Shown here piece after piece: positions 45,024-55,791 of a stretch of 64,000 nt of DNA (position 1 is its first letter; each line of letters begins with the position of its first letter). A program made the translations under genes and the position numbers. The notes beneath the pieces were generated by a model, which saw nothing but the letters and a program-made list of their open reading frames with translations, was not told the origin of the DNA and made no database searches. Source of the DNA: Platanthera guangdongensis. Its lineage: Eukaryota > Streptophyta > Magnoliopsida > Asparagales > Orchidaceae. Where the stretch lies: the NCBI GenBank assembly GCA_039583875.1, contig CM077167.1:151545010-151609009 (forward strand), written 5' to 3'.

Positions 45024-47184
45024 TCATTTCTTCTTCTGCTGCTTTTCCTTGTCAACTTTGTCTTTCTCAGAGGGTTGTGTGAATTTGATTTCTCTATTAG
45101 GATTGACTGCATCTCTTTTAGACATAGTCATGTCAGCAACACCAATTATATTGAGAGAAGTGGCTCTGGGTACATTAGCCTCTGGATGCAAATTCATATG
45201 GGCATCTACATTGAAAAATTTATTAGCTTTTTCATACCTTTTAAGCTCTTCTTTTCTATAGGAGGACATGGTTGAGTACTGAGAAGGATCTCTCTCTTTA
45301 GCTTTAGCTTTGTTAATCATTGATAATCCAACAAGCTCTTGGAATCTGACCATTCTTGCAATATTTTCTGTTTCAGGATCCACAAATGGGATTGGAGGAG
45401 AATCTGGCCTTTTTGGACTATTAGCTTTTTCAATTTTAGAATCTTGTTGTTGTTGCTGCTTGTTGTCTGCTGCTACTAGAATACCTTTGTTGGCTGCTTC
45501 AATGTGATCTTGAGGATCTATCAGGTTGTATTTGATATGTTCGAGCATATGGAGTAGGCCTCTGAGAGATGTTACTAGAAGCACCAGCAACAGGAGGAGG
45601 AGGAAGAGGACCTCTCCAGTTCCTTTGAGAAGGAGGAGGAGTAGAGTATCTCCTGCTTTTCTTTCTGGCTTTCTGCTCATTCTTAGAAAGCCACATCCAT
45701 GCTGGCATCCCTGGATATGGAGTGATATTATGAAAAATATAGTATGGAGTATCATGAGTGGGATTAAGCTTAGGAGCAGCTTTTGGAGCAGCCTTTCTCT
45801 TCTTAGCAGCTTTCTTCTTGGCTTTAGCATTGTCAGAGTCATCAGAATCATCATCATCTTCATCATCAGAAGATCCTTGAGCGTTATCATACAAGTCATC
45901 AAGTGCCTTCAGAATTTCTTGGGAGATTTGTTTTTCAGCCTGAGGTTGTACTGAAGGTTCTGGAAGAGCTGGAATATCTGTCACTATAGTGCTTTCAACA
46001 ACTAATTTATTTTCTTCTTCTATGTCAACAAGAATGATGTCATCTAACTCTGTTACAAGACTATCATCCATCTTGTATGTAGGAGGTGAAATAGCCTTTG
46101 GAGGGAATGATACTTTGTAGGCTCTGTTCTTGCAAAAATTGCCTTAAGTTGCTTAGCAACTGTGGGCTTATTGGTGAAGTGTATGGTACAATAGCCATAG
46201 AAGGCCGATGAGAAGAACTAGGGAGACAATCCCTGTAAACAAATCTAAAATAATCTAGCAAAGAATTCAAATTTACTGTGGGATTTATAATATAATTACC
46301 AACAATATTTATTTCTGCTGTAGCAGTGTCGTCCATCTCTGTATTAGAATCAAGTAAATCAATTATATCTGTAGGAGGAGCTGTTTCTGCTGATTCATCA
46401 GTCATTTCAGAATCTGCTGCTACTTCTTCTGCTATTGTACAGGGTGGAACTGGAGCTTCTTCATAGAGCATCTTCCCCTGACTGGTTTCAAGGGGTCCTG
46501 AAGCCAGTCCTCTAGAAGAAGGGACAGAGGATAGAGCAGCAACTCTAGAAAAAAGAGAGGTGATTGAAGCAGAGAGACGAGCTATAACAACAGTTATAAG
46601 CTTCTCAAGAGTGGGAGAAATAAATGCTAGAAGGTCTTTAGCTATATCAAACAAATTGAGATATAGAGATTCTGGAGTAGAGGAGGAGTAAGGAGTGTGA
46701 TGTCCACTGTTTGAACACGAAGAGAATAGACTGGAAAGATCTGTATGTGTGTTGTCTGGAGCAGTAGATGGTATGTCAGTGTGGATGAATGAAGGGATAT
46801 TATTTGAAGGAGTTGCAGTGGTAGAAGGTTGGACTGTGGTTATGGTGGAGGAAATAGGTTCCTGAATTGGAGAATGATGTGGGGATGGTTGAGGAGATAG
46901 AAGAAGATTGAAAGATGGTTCATGAATTGAGGTAGATGATATTTAAGAGATATTAATTTGAGGTGAAGAATGTGGAGGTGGAGATAGAGGTGGTATGGTA
47001 TGTTCTGGAGATGGAACTGGTGAGGGTTGATACTGTTGTTGAGTTGGTGGAGTATGAATTGGAGAAGATGATGGTTGGTATTGACAATGAGGGGAAGGAA
47101 TGTGGGTGGAAGGAGGAATTTCTTCTGGAGGTGGAGGAGCGGCTGTTACTGCCATGGTGCTCTCAGAAGTCCTGGAGGAGGATG
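45024..47184 (-). pseudogene. SIRE-C ORF3, truncated by the CACTA element
   Basis: Homologous to SIRE-A ORF3 from the Pro-rich part onward (SSSSRTSESTMAV near 47150). It has the hydrophobic helix segment (LLAFISPTLEKLITVVIARL, about 46580-46640), acidic tract DDEDDDDSDDSDN, basic cluster KAKKKAAKKRKAAPK, the conserved PYPGMPAWMWLSKNEQKARK and the C-terminal block ending KQQKKK. Frameshifts near 46070 and 45500-45900, stop near 46920. The N-terminal third is missing: the CACTA terminus abuts at 47185, and what lies beyond 50910 is not ORF3. Confidence 0.75.
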
Positions 47185-48026
47185 ACACTACAAGATATAT
47201 ACTTAATGATGACATTTTTATTGTGACATTTTTGAAAACGTCGTCGCTAGTTTTCTATCTAGTGACATTTTTTTTAAAAAAACGTCGCCAATATAAAGAA
47301 TTTGCATTAATCACGCTTTTCATAAAAAACATCAACATGCATGTTTAGTTTTTGTGACGATTATTTTTAAAACGTCATCAAAATATAGTATGTTTTGTCA
47401 AAGTTTTGATAGTGATGTTTTTGATGATACTGAAGTTATATTGATGATAGTGATGATCTCGATCGTAAGCTTGACACACACACACACACAGGTAGCTAGC
47501 CATGCATTTTTCAGCTTGTAGCTCACTACTCTTGTCAAATTGTTACTGCCTATGAAATATCATGAGATCATATCAAGATATTTCTTTCTATACAGATAAT
47601 ATGTCGACATCGATCGATGAGGCGCTAGATGATCAATGTTTTGCGATAGTAGTACTTGAGTCGCGATAGTGATGAAGATGACTATATCAAAGATGAGCAG
47701 ATTAGACAAATAGTTTGAGATGAGATATCCAAACCTCATATCAAATTCCCCTACATACGAAATGTTTTTGGGCGGTTCCGAGACCCCAAAATCTCGTATT
47801 AAATGCCCAAACACAGTTTTTGGGGGTTCTAATTCGCCGCACATGTCCAACTTCATATCAAATGTCCATATACACAGAATTTTCGGGGGTTCTGATGTCG
47901 GATCAAATGAAGAGGGTCAAGGGGGTAACGCCTGTGCGGGGTCTGGGGGTTGCGCCCGACCAATTTTTTTGTATATTAACTATGCATTTAGAAAGTGCTC
48001 ACTTTCTTTGCTTTCTCTTGTGTAAT

Positions 48027-48035
48027 CACTACAAG
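48027..48035 (+). mobile_element. Second CACTACAAG terminus inside the CACTA element
   Basis: CACTACAAG followed by ATAAACATGTCATTTAGC, a subterminal sequence unlike that of the outer element. Its partner end is not certain; TTGTAGTG at about 48862-48869 is a weak candidate with no target duplication. Confidence 0.4.
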
Positions 48036-49170
48036 ATAAACATGTCATTTAGCAAGAAAAAACAGAAATGCTAAATAATTTGTGTTTACCTACAAAAATA
48101 ACAATGATTTTTATTATTACAAAAATAACAGTGAATTATTTTATTACAAATTACTTGTCTCTATATATAAAAATATTTTTTTTTCAGTTTTTTTAATAAT
48201 ATTTTAATATCAAATTATTTGTGGAGGAAAAATTTGATTTCCCACCAAAAATTTTCCTTTCGCTTTTAATAAAGATTATTAAAATTTTTTAAATTCTTTT
48301 ATCTACCTAAATAAGCCCTAGCTAAACATTTCCTCCCCAACCCGATATCACCTCCCAGCCCCCGCGACCACTCGCTTCTCTCCGTACTCCTCCACTTTGA
48401 CGATCCAATCCTCCATTCCGGCGGGCCAAGATATTTTGATTTCTCCCATTCTCCTCCACTCCTCAACGGACGATGACATACAAAGCCTCTGCAAGCTGCC
48501 GCTAGGTCATTTTGATATGGGCGATGACATGCGGGTGCGCTTTCGCGAAATTTAGGGGTTGTTAGGTTCTTTTGCGGAATATAAGCTCGTCTCCCCTTTG
48601 TCCCTCTCTGCTTTTGCGAGGACTGCCATCTTCGATCGAGATTCGAGAGTGACTTTCCGGCTTCCGCTTTCGCCACCCCGTCGTCGTCGCGATCCCTAAC
48701 TTCCGTCATTCTAAATTCCTGATGTCGTATTACGACTAGCCGGCTTTTTTGTAAATGGGAAGTGCCCGATTTCTTCTCATTCCTATTGATTCTCAGTATG
48801 TGATCGTGCCTTATTTTTTCCAACCTTCAGTGTTCTGAATTTTTTATATGTTGCATAGTTGTAGTGTCGATTGCTTGGTGGTGTTTCCTGCAAGCAGTTG
48901 CTAGTGTATTGGCGTATTGCTCTTAGTTTTGATATAAGTTATACACAGTAACACATGTATATACTCTCTTTAGGATTCTCAGAGGAATGAAGTTTTTTTG
49001 ACCATGTACCACATTTTGAAAATGATGTTTTAGGTAAGCTATATATATGCAATTTTGCTATCATTCTTGAGTTGTTTGAAATCAGATTTTTAACATTGTT
49101 CTATTTTTTTAGGTAAGCTATATATATTGTTTTTTTTTGTTCCTTAGAATTTCACTAATCGTATGTGCAG

Positions 49171-50310
49171 GATACCAAATAAGGGGCTCTCTGCTACTAC
49201 TGTTGGTTATAATAGAGCTCTTAAGGAAAACAAAAACCTAAACAATATGCTTTAAGAAATGAGAGGTATGTTCATTTATTTGAGGCAATTTCTCAAGGGA
49301 TATTGTCAAAAGGAGATTCTTAATACATAAAACATTCAAGTTTATTGCAAAGTCCGGCCAACATTTGACTCATGAGTCAAATGCTCAATTGATTATATAG
49401 GAAATGATGGTACATTGATCATACTCGATCCACTGAAGTCACATTTGCAGAAGCATTTTCAATTTAATAAGGTTTAGGGACCTAATGTTACCCAAGGTAG
49501 GATATATTTCAAACCAGCATTTAATGTTACATGAATTGCATCCCTTCATGTTCTTTTTTTATCTAACATGTTAACCTTTCTGCCATTGATATTGTTTCTT
49601 CAAGCAATCTTGTAAACTATTTTGGTTAAATGTTTCTTGGCGGCTCTAGAGTCGGTCAGATAACTGTACATCCTATACTTATAAGGAAGGTAAATTTTTT
49701 TAAAATATCATTCTTGAGCTTAAGAAATCTGGAATTCCTAATGTCTTGGATGTCAGGGCACAACACATGTAGCTTTATATGGCCTTGTCATCATTAGAGA
49801 TGACAGATTTAACAAAATGTTTCAGGTATTCTGGCACCCCAACTAAAAATAGAAAAACACATGCACACATAATATGTTACAACATAATTATATGGTTCTA
49901 TATGTTAAACATTTCATTCTTCAGACACCACATGTTGTTCAGTGGATAAGACCTGAACCTCAAGAAGGATGTCCAGTAATTGATTGGTTCAACATTCTGG
50001 TTTTTCACAAAAACAGGTCTTATGTTCTGATATAGATTATCTTGTTGCATTAATTTGGTTTTGATATAAATAAGTTATTACTAACCCCACCTCTATGCTC
50101 TGCAGATTTAAAACAAATCTAAAAACGCAATTAACGAAGATATTGTTGAAGATAATGGAGAGTATGTCAAATGCCCCAAAGTATCAAGTAGATGTAATTG
50201 AAGATGGTGACAAGCTTATTGCACCACATGTTTGTTCCTCAATTGAAGTTATATGGCAAATTGTTTGTTTTGATATTATGTTGTATTATATGGTTATAAA
50301 TACAATGTGA
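49171..50310 (+). pseudogene. Exon-like gene fragment inside the CACTA element
   Basis: Four open pieces bounded by AG...GT: 49171-49265 (contains a TAA), 49757-49825, 49925-50016 and 50106-50310. Peptides include VALYGLVIIRDDRF and VVQWIRPEPQEGCPVIDWF. Separators are T-rich and intron-sized. I do not recognise a transposase or host family. Either a decayed CACTA gene or a captured host fragment; start and end unknown. Confidence 0.35.
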
Positions 50311-50449
50311 TTATCTTGAAGTTACCTAAATCGAGTTTAGTTAAAATACTTTATTGAAGTGTTGCCTTTATATTTGGACATGATTATATTTAATGGAATA
50401 AATGTTTTCTTTTCAGTAAATTATCCAGGAGTGGGTATTTTTTAGATTT

Positions 50450-50880
50450 GGATTTGATTGCTTTTGTAACATTTTTTTAAATGTCGTAAATCTTTTTGCA
50501 ATGCTTAAATAACATCGTGGAAAGCTCAAAAAAGTGTCGCGATAAAATCATTTTGTTGTTGTTTGTTGCAATATACTGTCAACCATGACATTTTTAGAAA
50601 AGTGTCACGGTAGAACAATTATTTATCATGATGTTTTTTTTGGAAAAGTGTCACGATACAGCAAATGTTAATCATGACGTTTTTTTAGAAAAGTGTCACC
50701 GTAGAATCACTGTTAATCATGATGTTTTGGGAAAAAAATGTTGCGCTAGAGTAACTGTCAATCACGACGTTTTTTTTAAAAAAATGTCACAATGAGCTAC
50801 GACGACATGCACAATTGTGATGATTTGGTGATGTTTTTATAGACGTCATAAAGACTATCGCGACGCTTTGAAATCGTCAC
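50450..50880. repeat. Right subterminal repeat array of the CACTA element
   Basis: About seven units of 40-45 bp, core ATCATGACGTTTTTTTAGAA then AAGTGTCAC. The left end has the same words in inverse orientation. Such arrays bind the element's own proteins in En/Spm. Confidence 0.75.
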
Positions 50881-50920
50881 TAAAGATAAAAAAAATATTG
50901 TCGTAAAGTGACTTTGTTGT

Positions 50921-51593
50921 TGTTGGAACTAGCTTTCTGGTCCCTCCTAAAGTTCGAAGCTGAGGATGCAGCCCACACGTACTCTTCTTGAACTACCCTC
51001 CCGACGTTAGTCGGGGACCTGGAAACAGACCGAGGGCTCTCGGCTCGGAGGTCCCACCTCTTTCCCGGAAGAACTGAAGATCTTCCCGTCCCTAGCCAAT
51101 ACTGAACTAGGTGCCTGTGAGGAATACGGTGGAAAGGTTCAACGACCCTCTCAGGCACCTCTGTCGGTCTATTTATATGCCTCTGAATCTGATCTGCAAA
51201 TATGGGCTGGGTTTGCCAACAGTCAAACTCCGCTGTTCTGGTGGGCTATACGCAGACCTCCAGTGGTAGAAGTGTAAAATTACCTGGGGCAAAAAGGTAA
51301 AATCCCCCTTGGGTGTAAAAAGGTAAAAACATCTTTTCTCCCATGTGGCGAGTGGGGAAAAGACTGCCGGGCGAGACGACCCTCTCTATTCGTCTCACCG
51401 GCCTCTTGCCTTATAAGCTATCTCGCCGCGTAGAACCATCTCGCACTAGCTGGGCGTCTCGCATACGTCAGAGAATCTCCCATCCCGCCTCCTACAGGTG
51501 AGCCTCCTAGTCTTACTTTCCTGTCAAGTTCATCTCAGCAGTCTTCCCTTCTCGCTCATTGAGCCACCTATCGTGAGGCCAAGGTTGTACACA
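50921..51593 (-). repeat. 3' LTR of a second Tat-like element (Tat-2)
   Basis: About 673 bp on the minus strand, from TGTGTACAACC (51593) to CTAGTTCCAACA (50921); boundaries uncertain by a few bases. TATAAATAG in element sense at plus 51169-51177. A PPT-like AAAAGGGCGGGGATTG lies directly upstream (element sense), overlapped by a hairpin. Internal DNA is to the right, with + strand antisense ORFs as expected for a Tat element. Confidence 0.55.
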
Positions 51594-51602
51594 ATCCCCG
51601 CC

Positions 51603-51631
51603 CTTTTCGAGGTTGCCCTAACCTCGAAAAG
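51603..51631. other. Perfect 12-bp hairpin next to the Tat-2 polypurine tract
   Basis: CTTTTCGAGGTT (51603-51614), loop GCCCT, AACCTCGAAAAG (51620-51631). Lies at the PPT/LTR boundary of Tat-2 and about 70 bp upstream of the + strand TATA box at 51701. Confidence 0.85.
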
Positions 51632-51700
51632 ATAAGTCCAACCGAGCCTCGCGATGCTGGGATTCGCTTATGAGAATCTTTGGTGCCCCCCCATGGGGCC

Positions 51701-51708
51701 TATAAATA
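51701..51708 (+). promoter_or_regulatory. TATA box of the first Tat-2 antisense ORF
   Basis: TATAAATA in GGGCCTATAAATATGAG, about 70 bp upstream of ATG 51771 (very short ORF) and 100 bp upstream of ATG 51807. Confidence 0.5.
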
Positions 51709-51806
51709 TGAGATCCCAGCTTTCTTTAGGGTGCCCCTTTTTGTCTTCCTTCATTTCCTCGAACTTCAGCATGTCTCACAGCTAGAGTTTTCGTGAGCGC
51801 CTCACG

Positions 51807-52756
51807 ATGGTGCGAAAGCAAAATAAAGCCAGCATGATCGCCATGTTCCCGGATCTGGGGCATACTCCTCCCTCAGCTCCTCCATCCTCTCGCCTGAAGA
51901 AGATGAAGGCCGCCTGCCCCTCCATCTCGGCTGGCGCGACCTTCTCTACCCCTTTGACAACAGATAATCTTCCCGCATCTCTCGGGGATTGATGGGTAAT
52001 TTCTCCTTCTTCTCTCTCCTTCTTTCGTCCTGCTTGTTGATCACACTTTTACAGTGAAACCTTGCTGATTCCCCTATGCCCGCAAATCCTCCTGACGCTA
52101 TCAAGCATACTCATCAGCGCGTCAACTCGCCCGAGGCCTCCTCCCCACCCCTCACGCGGAAAAAAACCTCTCAGTTATTGTGGGGAACACTCGCATCCCG
52201 AGTAAGAACTCTCCCTTCTCGATTTCTCATCAATTCTCATTCCTTTACCCAACTTCTGCGAGATAACTGGGTAAACTTTTGTAATCCTGGCGGGCGGCCG
52301 CGAGATCATCCTTCCTTACGATTTCTCGGTCTCTGTGCAGGCATCCAATTTGAATCCGACACTAAGGACGCTCCCGCGTCTCCTCCCCTCTCGCCTCTTC
52401 CACGTCCTGACGAGATCGAGGACCACTTGGGTGATCCCATGGATACCCTGGAGCTAAAACGGAGGACGGCTAGGATGTTCCGCAAATATACACATATAAT
52501 CCGCGAGATGGAGCTGGAGAAGCAGGCCTCTGACCGGCGCTTTGACTGGCTAGAAACAGAGTGCCACCGCCTTTCTGCCGAGATGGAAGTCGACGGCATG
52601 ATGGATGGGACAGACCCCCAAGCCATTCTAAATGAGACGGATGAACACCTCTGTCTCGCGCGCCGCGGCGTGGTCGCCGCCCGCGCTTTTCATCTACCTG
52701 GACGCCCTACATTCGCGGGAGGTCAAGATGGCCGTTGGAAATGGGTCAGGAACTAA
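51807..52756 (+). pseudogene. Tat-2 antisense ORF, first part (unrecognised)
   Basis: ATG 51807 opens a 61-codon Pro/Ser-rich piece ending in TGA at 51990-51992. A T-rich, intron-like segment (GTAATT at about 51995 to TTTACAG at 52053) leads to a second open piece (52076-52756). This ends with a charged helical region (LELKRRTARMFRKYTHIIRE, EKQASDRRFDWLETECHRLS) likely to form a coiled coil. No family recognised; coiled coils also occur C-terminally in antisense ORF proteins of this type. Possibly several exons. Confidence 0.4.
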
Positions 52757-53133
52757 GAGACCGTGGCCCCGTCTCGCCTTCTCAAGGCCCTCCTATATTA
52801 TTATTATTGCCAACTAAATTATGTTTGATTATTGATGTGTTGTATAAAACTTCCCTGGACGGGATGCTTCCCCCGCACGGGATGAAATATTTTATCATTA
52901 TGGTACTGTGCTTGTCATGTCGTGCTAGGTTTTTCATCATTACTGTGATTAGCTCATTTTTCAATTAATTAGTCCGTCATGATGGCTTTGACTCTTCGAA
53001 AAAGTTGCTGCGGCGTTTTCGCCCCTTGGGTTCTAGAGAGAGAGAGAGAGAGGGAGAGACGAAGCGTAGAGCTGTCTCTTTATTTCCCGCCCCTTGATTT
53101 TCCCGCTCGATCACCTCTCTCTTCTTCATCCGA
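52757..53133. other. Intergenic stretch between the Tat-2 antisense ORFs
   Basis: AT-rich first half without ORFs (possible 3' end of the upstream unit). A GA microsatellite (about 53036-53060) precedes the next promoter. Confidence 0.5.
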
Positions 53134-53140
53134 TATAAAT
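53134..53140 (+). promoter_or_regulatory. TATA box of the second Tat-2 antisense ORF
   Basis: TATAAAT in CCGATATAAATACC, about 160 bp upstream of the chosen ATG at 53295. Confidence 0.55.
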
Positions 53141-53294
53141 ACCTCTTAGATTCGGATATTCCCATACTTATGTTACTATTATTGGTTGTCTTTGCGGCCA
53201 GAGCTTCCGCCTGCCCCTCTTCTTCTACACACTTATCGCGTCCCGCTCTCCCTCTAAATCGTTCTTTTCTCCTATTTCTGCCTCCTCGCCTGCT

Positions 53295-53919
53295 ATGGGA
53301 AATAAGAGGGTGGAAGAAGTTGAGTGCCGCAGCCGCTGCGGAAAGCGATTTGTGGATCACAATTTTCCTCTCGGCAAACTACCAGAGGAAGAGTATACTC
53401 GCTTCGCCAGCGAGTTCCTTGCTGACGGTTACTTGTCTCGCCCACCCAAAGTTGGTGAGTGCATCAATACTTTTTACCCAAACGAACTGGCCTTCCCCGT
53501 CTCGCACTTAAAGGCGGGGCTGCGACTTTCCCTTTGGCCAGAGGTCAAATTAGTCTTTAAGTACTTCGGGGTTGTTCCCACCCAATTCAACCCCAATGCT
53601 ATCTCTAAGCTGGTTGCTTTCGCCTGCTACCTGTGGCGAGAGCTTATCGAATTCAGCTTGACCGCCTTTCGCAAGCTGTTCATCTATCACGCGAAAGACG
53701 ATGACGTTTCCTACTTCACCGGGCAAGGCCTAAAGGTGTGTGAGACGCCGAACAAGAATCATCACTGGCTGACTCGCTTCGTCTTCATTCGCGGGATTTG
53801 GGAGGCATCCCTCTCGCCCCAGTGTAACCTGCTGAGTGCTACTATGAAACCCCGAAGGTTTGGGGTGCCGAGAAGGCTCTCTGTGACTTTTTCGCAGGGA
53901 AAAATTTCAAGGTCAATTA
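53295..53919 (+). pseudogene. Antisense ORF with putative gypsy-type transposon domain, truncated by SIRE-D
   Basis: The start at 53295 (MGNKRVEEVE) was chosen because it opens the frame with family homology; the upstream ATG 53170 is in another frame. Domain core: PVSHLKAGLRLSLWPEVKLV, FKYFGVVPTQFNPNAISKLV, AFACYLWRE, then GLKVCETPNKNHHWLTRFVF. It aligns with the minus-strand copy at 40210-40460 and about 40040-40100. A frameshift near 53840 moves the last codons (VWGAEKALCDFFAG) to another frame. SIRE-D inserts at 53920, so the C-terminal half is beyond the window. Function unknown. Confidence 0.75.
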
Positions 53920-55659
53920 TGTTGGATCCCTAGTTGATTATGGCTAGGTTCACTAGCTTAGGATGTGACCCATCATGTATAGCCAGAGTCAAGTTGTGTC
54001 TTAGAGTCTAGGCCAAGTCCTTAGAGTCAACTTCAGTTGTACCAGCTATCAACAAGACCATCAGAGACTCCAGACATAGAATATTTCAAGAATAAGTAAA
54101 GTGAGTTCGACGTTCATCGAACTCAGCTCGACGAAAGGTGTTCTGCGCTCGACGATCGTGAGAAATTTCTTTGTGCTGAGCTCGATGATCTTAGTTTTCT
54201 GTTCGACGAAGACTGAGTCTCTTCAACAAGCTAAAGTCAGGATAACTTCAGAATTTTTTCTAAGTCCAGCTTCAAGCTTCAGTCGACGAACTAGATTCTG
54301 AGTTCGACGAACTTGGACCTAAAGTTCTGAACTTCTCAGGTCGACGATTTCAGTATTCTACTCGACGATTTGTGGTCTACGATTTAATTCCTTCTCAGTC
54401 AGAGACTTCTCAGATTCCAAGTCCACAATCATTCTCAGCTCGACGAATTTGGATCTCAGCACGACGAATGAAGATTGTCAGTACGACGAATGTTAAAGCA
54501 GAATTGACAAGATTTCCCTGGAAGACTAATTGCCTTTATCTGGTCGAGGAACTCATCAAGCTCAGCTCGAAGAACTCAAGCTCAGCTCGACGAACTGTGA
54601 ACTCAGCTCGACGATTGGTGTTCTTCGTTCGATGATTCCAGACTATGTATTCTCCAGTTTCCCGTCTCGGTTCTTGGCGATGATTCCAGAGTAATTAATG
54701 CCAGATCTTCTCGGAATGTTACCATTAGAACACGCATTGACTATGGACTATTACATGCCGTTTTTCCATGGTACAGTTAGGGAAATCATTGATTGCCGCT
54801 TCCTTCACAAGCCGACTGCAATTACTGCTCAACATTCAAATTTTGAATATTCCTCAGTCAGAGAAAAACATAAAGAAAAGGATTAATCAGTAAGAGATAC
54901 TAGCAGCAATACAGACACACATACAGATTGCACAAGAACAATTTTACAGAAATCTAAAGTTCTTGACTGCAATTAGCCCAGGCCAGAGAACATCTTCAAG
55001 AAGAAGAAGAAGAACAACCAATTACTATCAAGGGTCTTCTTCCTTCAATGCTCCAGGACAACTTCAAAAGACAACATAACTCTATCTGTCAAAGAAGTTC
55101 CTGAAGCAATCTCTGCTCCAGGCACTAAAGCTTTCAAGACCTGTCACCCTGTAGCAGTGCTCCAGTTTTCCTGATACATTCAAGATCTCAGGGGGAGCAA
55201 AATCTACTAACATCAATCCACAGTCTTCTCAGTTGTTATTGAAAAGAGAAGACACCATCACCTCTTATCCAACTCCTGTACAGGGTTTTAATTCCCTTCA
55301 AAATTATTCCTGGTTACAAGTCTCCTTCCAAAAGACTTGAGGTTTTGGTTTTTGAGCACCTGAAAAAAAGCTCATTGGTGTCAGACACCTGATCAAAAAC
55401 CTGATTGGATTCATACCAGGGTGGTAGAAGAGTGGATGTACCCAGATTGGGGAACCACTATAAAATTTCTTGTGTCGTCTGTTTGCCCTTTTCTTTTATT
55501 TTGGCTGTGCTCTGTGATTAGATAGTCTGCTGTGCTTATTTATTTTATTTGCTGACTTATTAACTTAGGAATACAATAAAAGTTGTAAAACATTTGTAGT
55601 GAGCACAATACTCTATTCATCCCCCCTCTAGAGTATTTCAGATCTAACCTGCACTTTCA
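53920..55659 (+). repeat. SIRE-D 5' LTR
   Basis: 1740 bp, TGTTGGATCC...CACTTTCA. The GTCGACGAA word array is at 54100-54640. The section after 54880 matches the SIRE-A LTR beyond the gypsy-1 insertion, which confirms that reconstruction. Confidence 0.9.
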
Positions 55660-55661
55660 AT

Positions 55662-55673
55662 TGATTTCAGAGG
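55662..55673 (+). promoter_or_regulatory. Degenerate primer binding site of SIRE-D
   Basis: TGATTTCAGAGG, three bases after the LTR end; differs from the initiator-Met complement TGGTATCAGAG at two of eleven positions. Confidence 0.6.
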
Positions 55674-55791
55674 GAAGTTGGTTAAAATACCATACCTTAA
55701 TTGGTTGTACAGTATAACGCCTGAACCATAAAGATCCCTCTTGTTAGATCTGTTTGTTTGTTTTTGTTATTAGATATATTTCTTCACAGAA

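Larger units (their letters stand above)
47185..50910 (+). mobile_element. CACTA transposon (En/Spm type), degraded
   Basis: Left end CACTACAAGATATATAC at 47185, in SIRE-C ORF3. Right end, read inward on the minus strand, is CACTTTACGACAATA (50910), a diverged terminal repeat. Both subterminal regions share GTGACA-T/A-run-AACGTCG units. The right side has about seven 40-45-bp units (50450-50880). No matching 3-bp target duplication was found (TGA left, ACT right). No transposase motif recognised. Inner part holds exon-like pieces (49171-50310). A second CACTACAAG at 48027 hints at nesting. Confidence 0.7.

Noticed and set aside
48299..48823. GC-rich open frame on the minus strand inside the CACTA element as a gene
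   Set aside because: No recognisable domain and an R/S-rich composition expected from CpG-rich leader-like DNA; left unannotated.
53170..53511. Upstream ATG with a Leu-rich start resembling a signal peptide
   Set aside because: Different frame from the domain-bearing ORF; the hydrophobic start comes from the leader, and the homologous copy has none.
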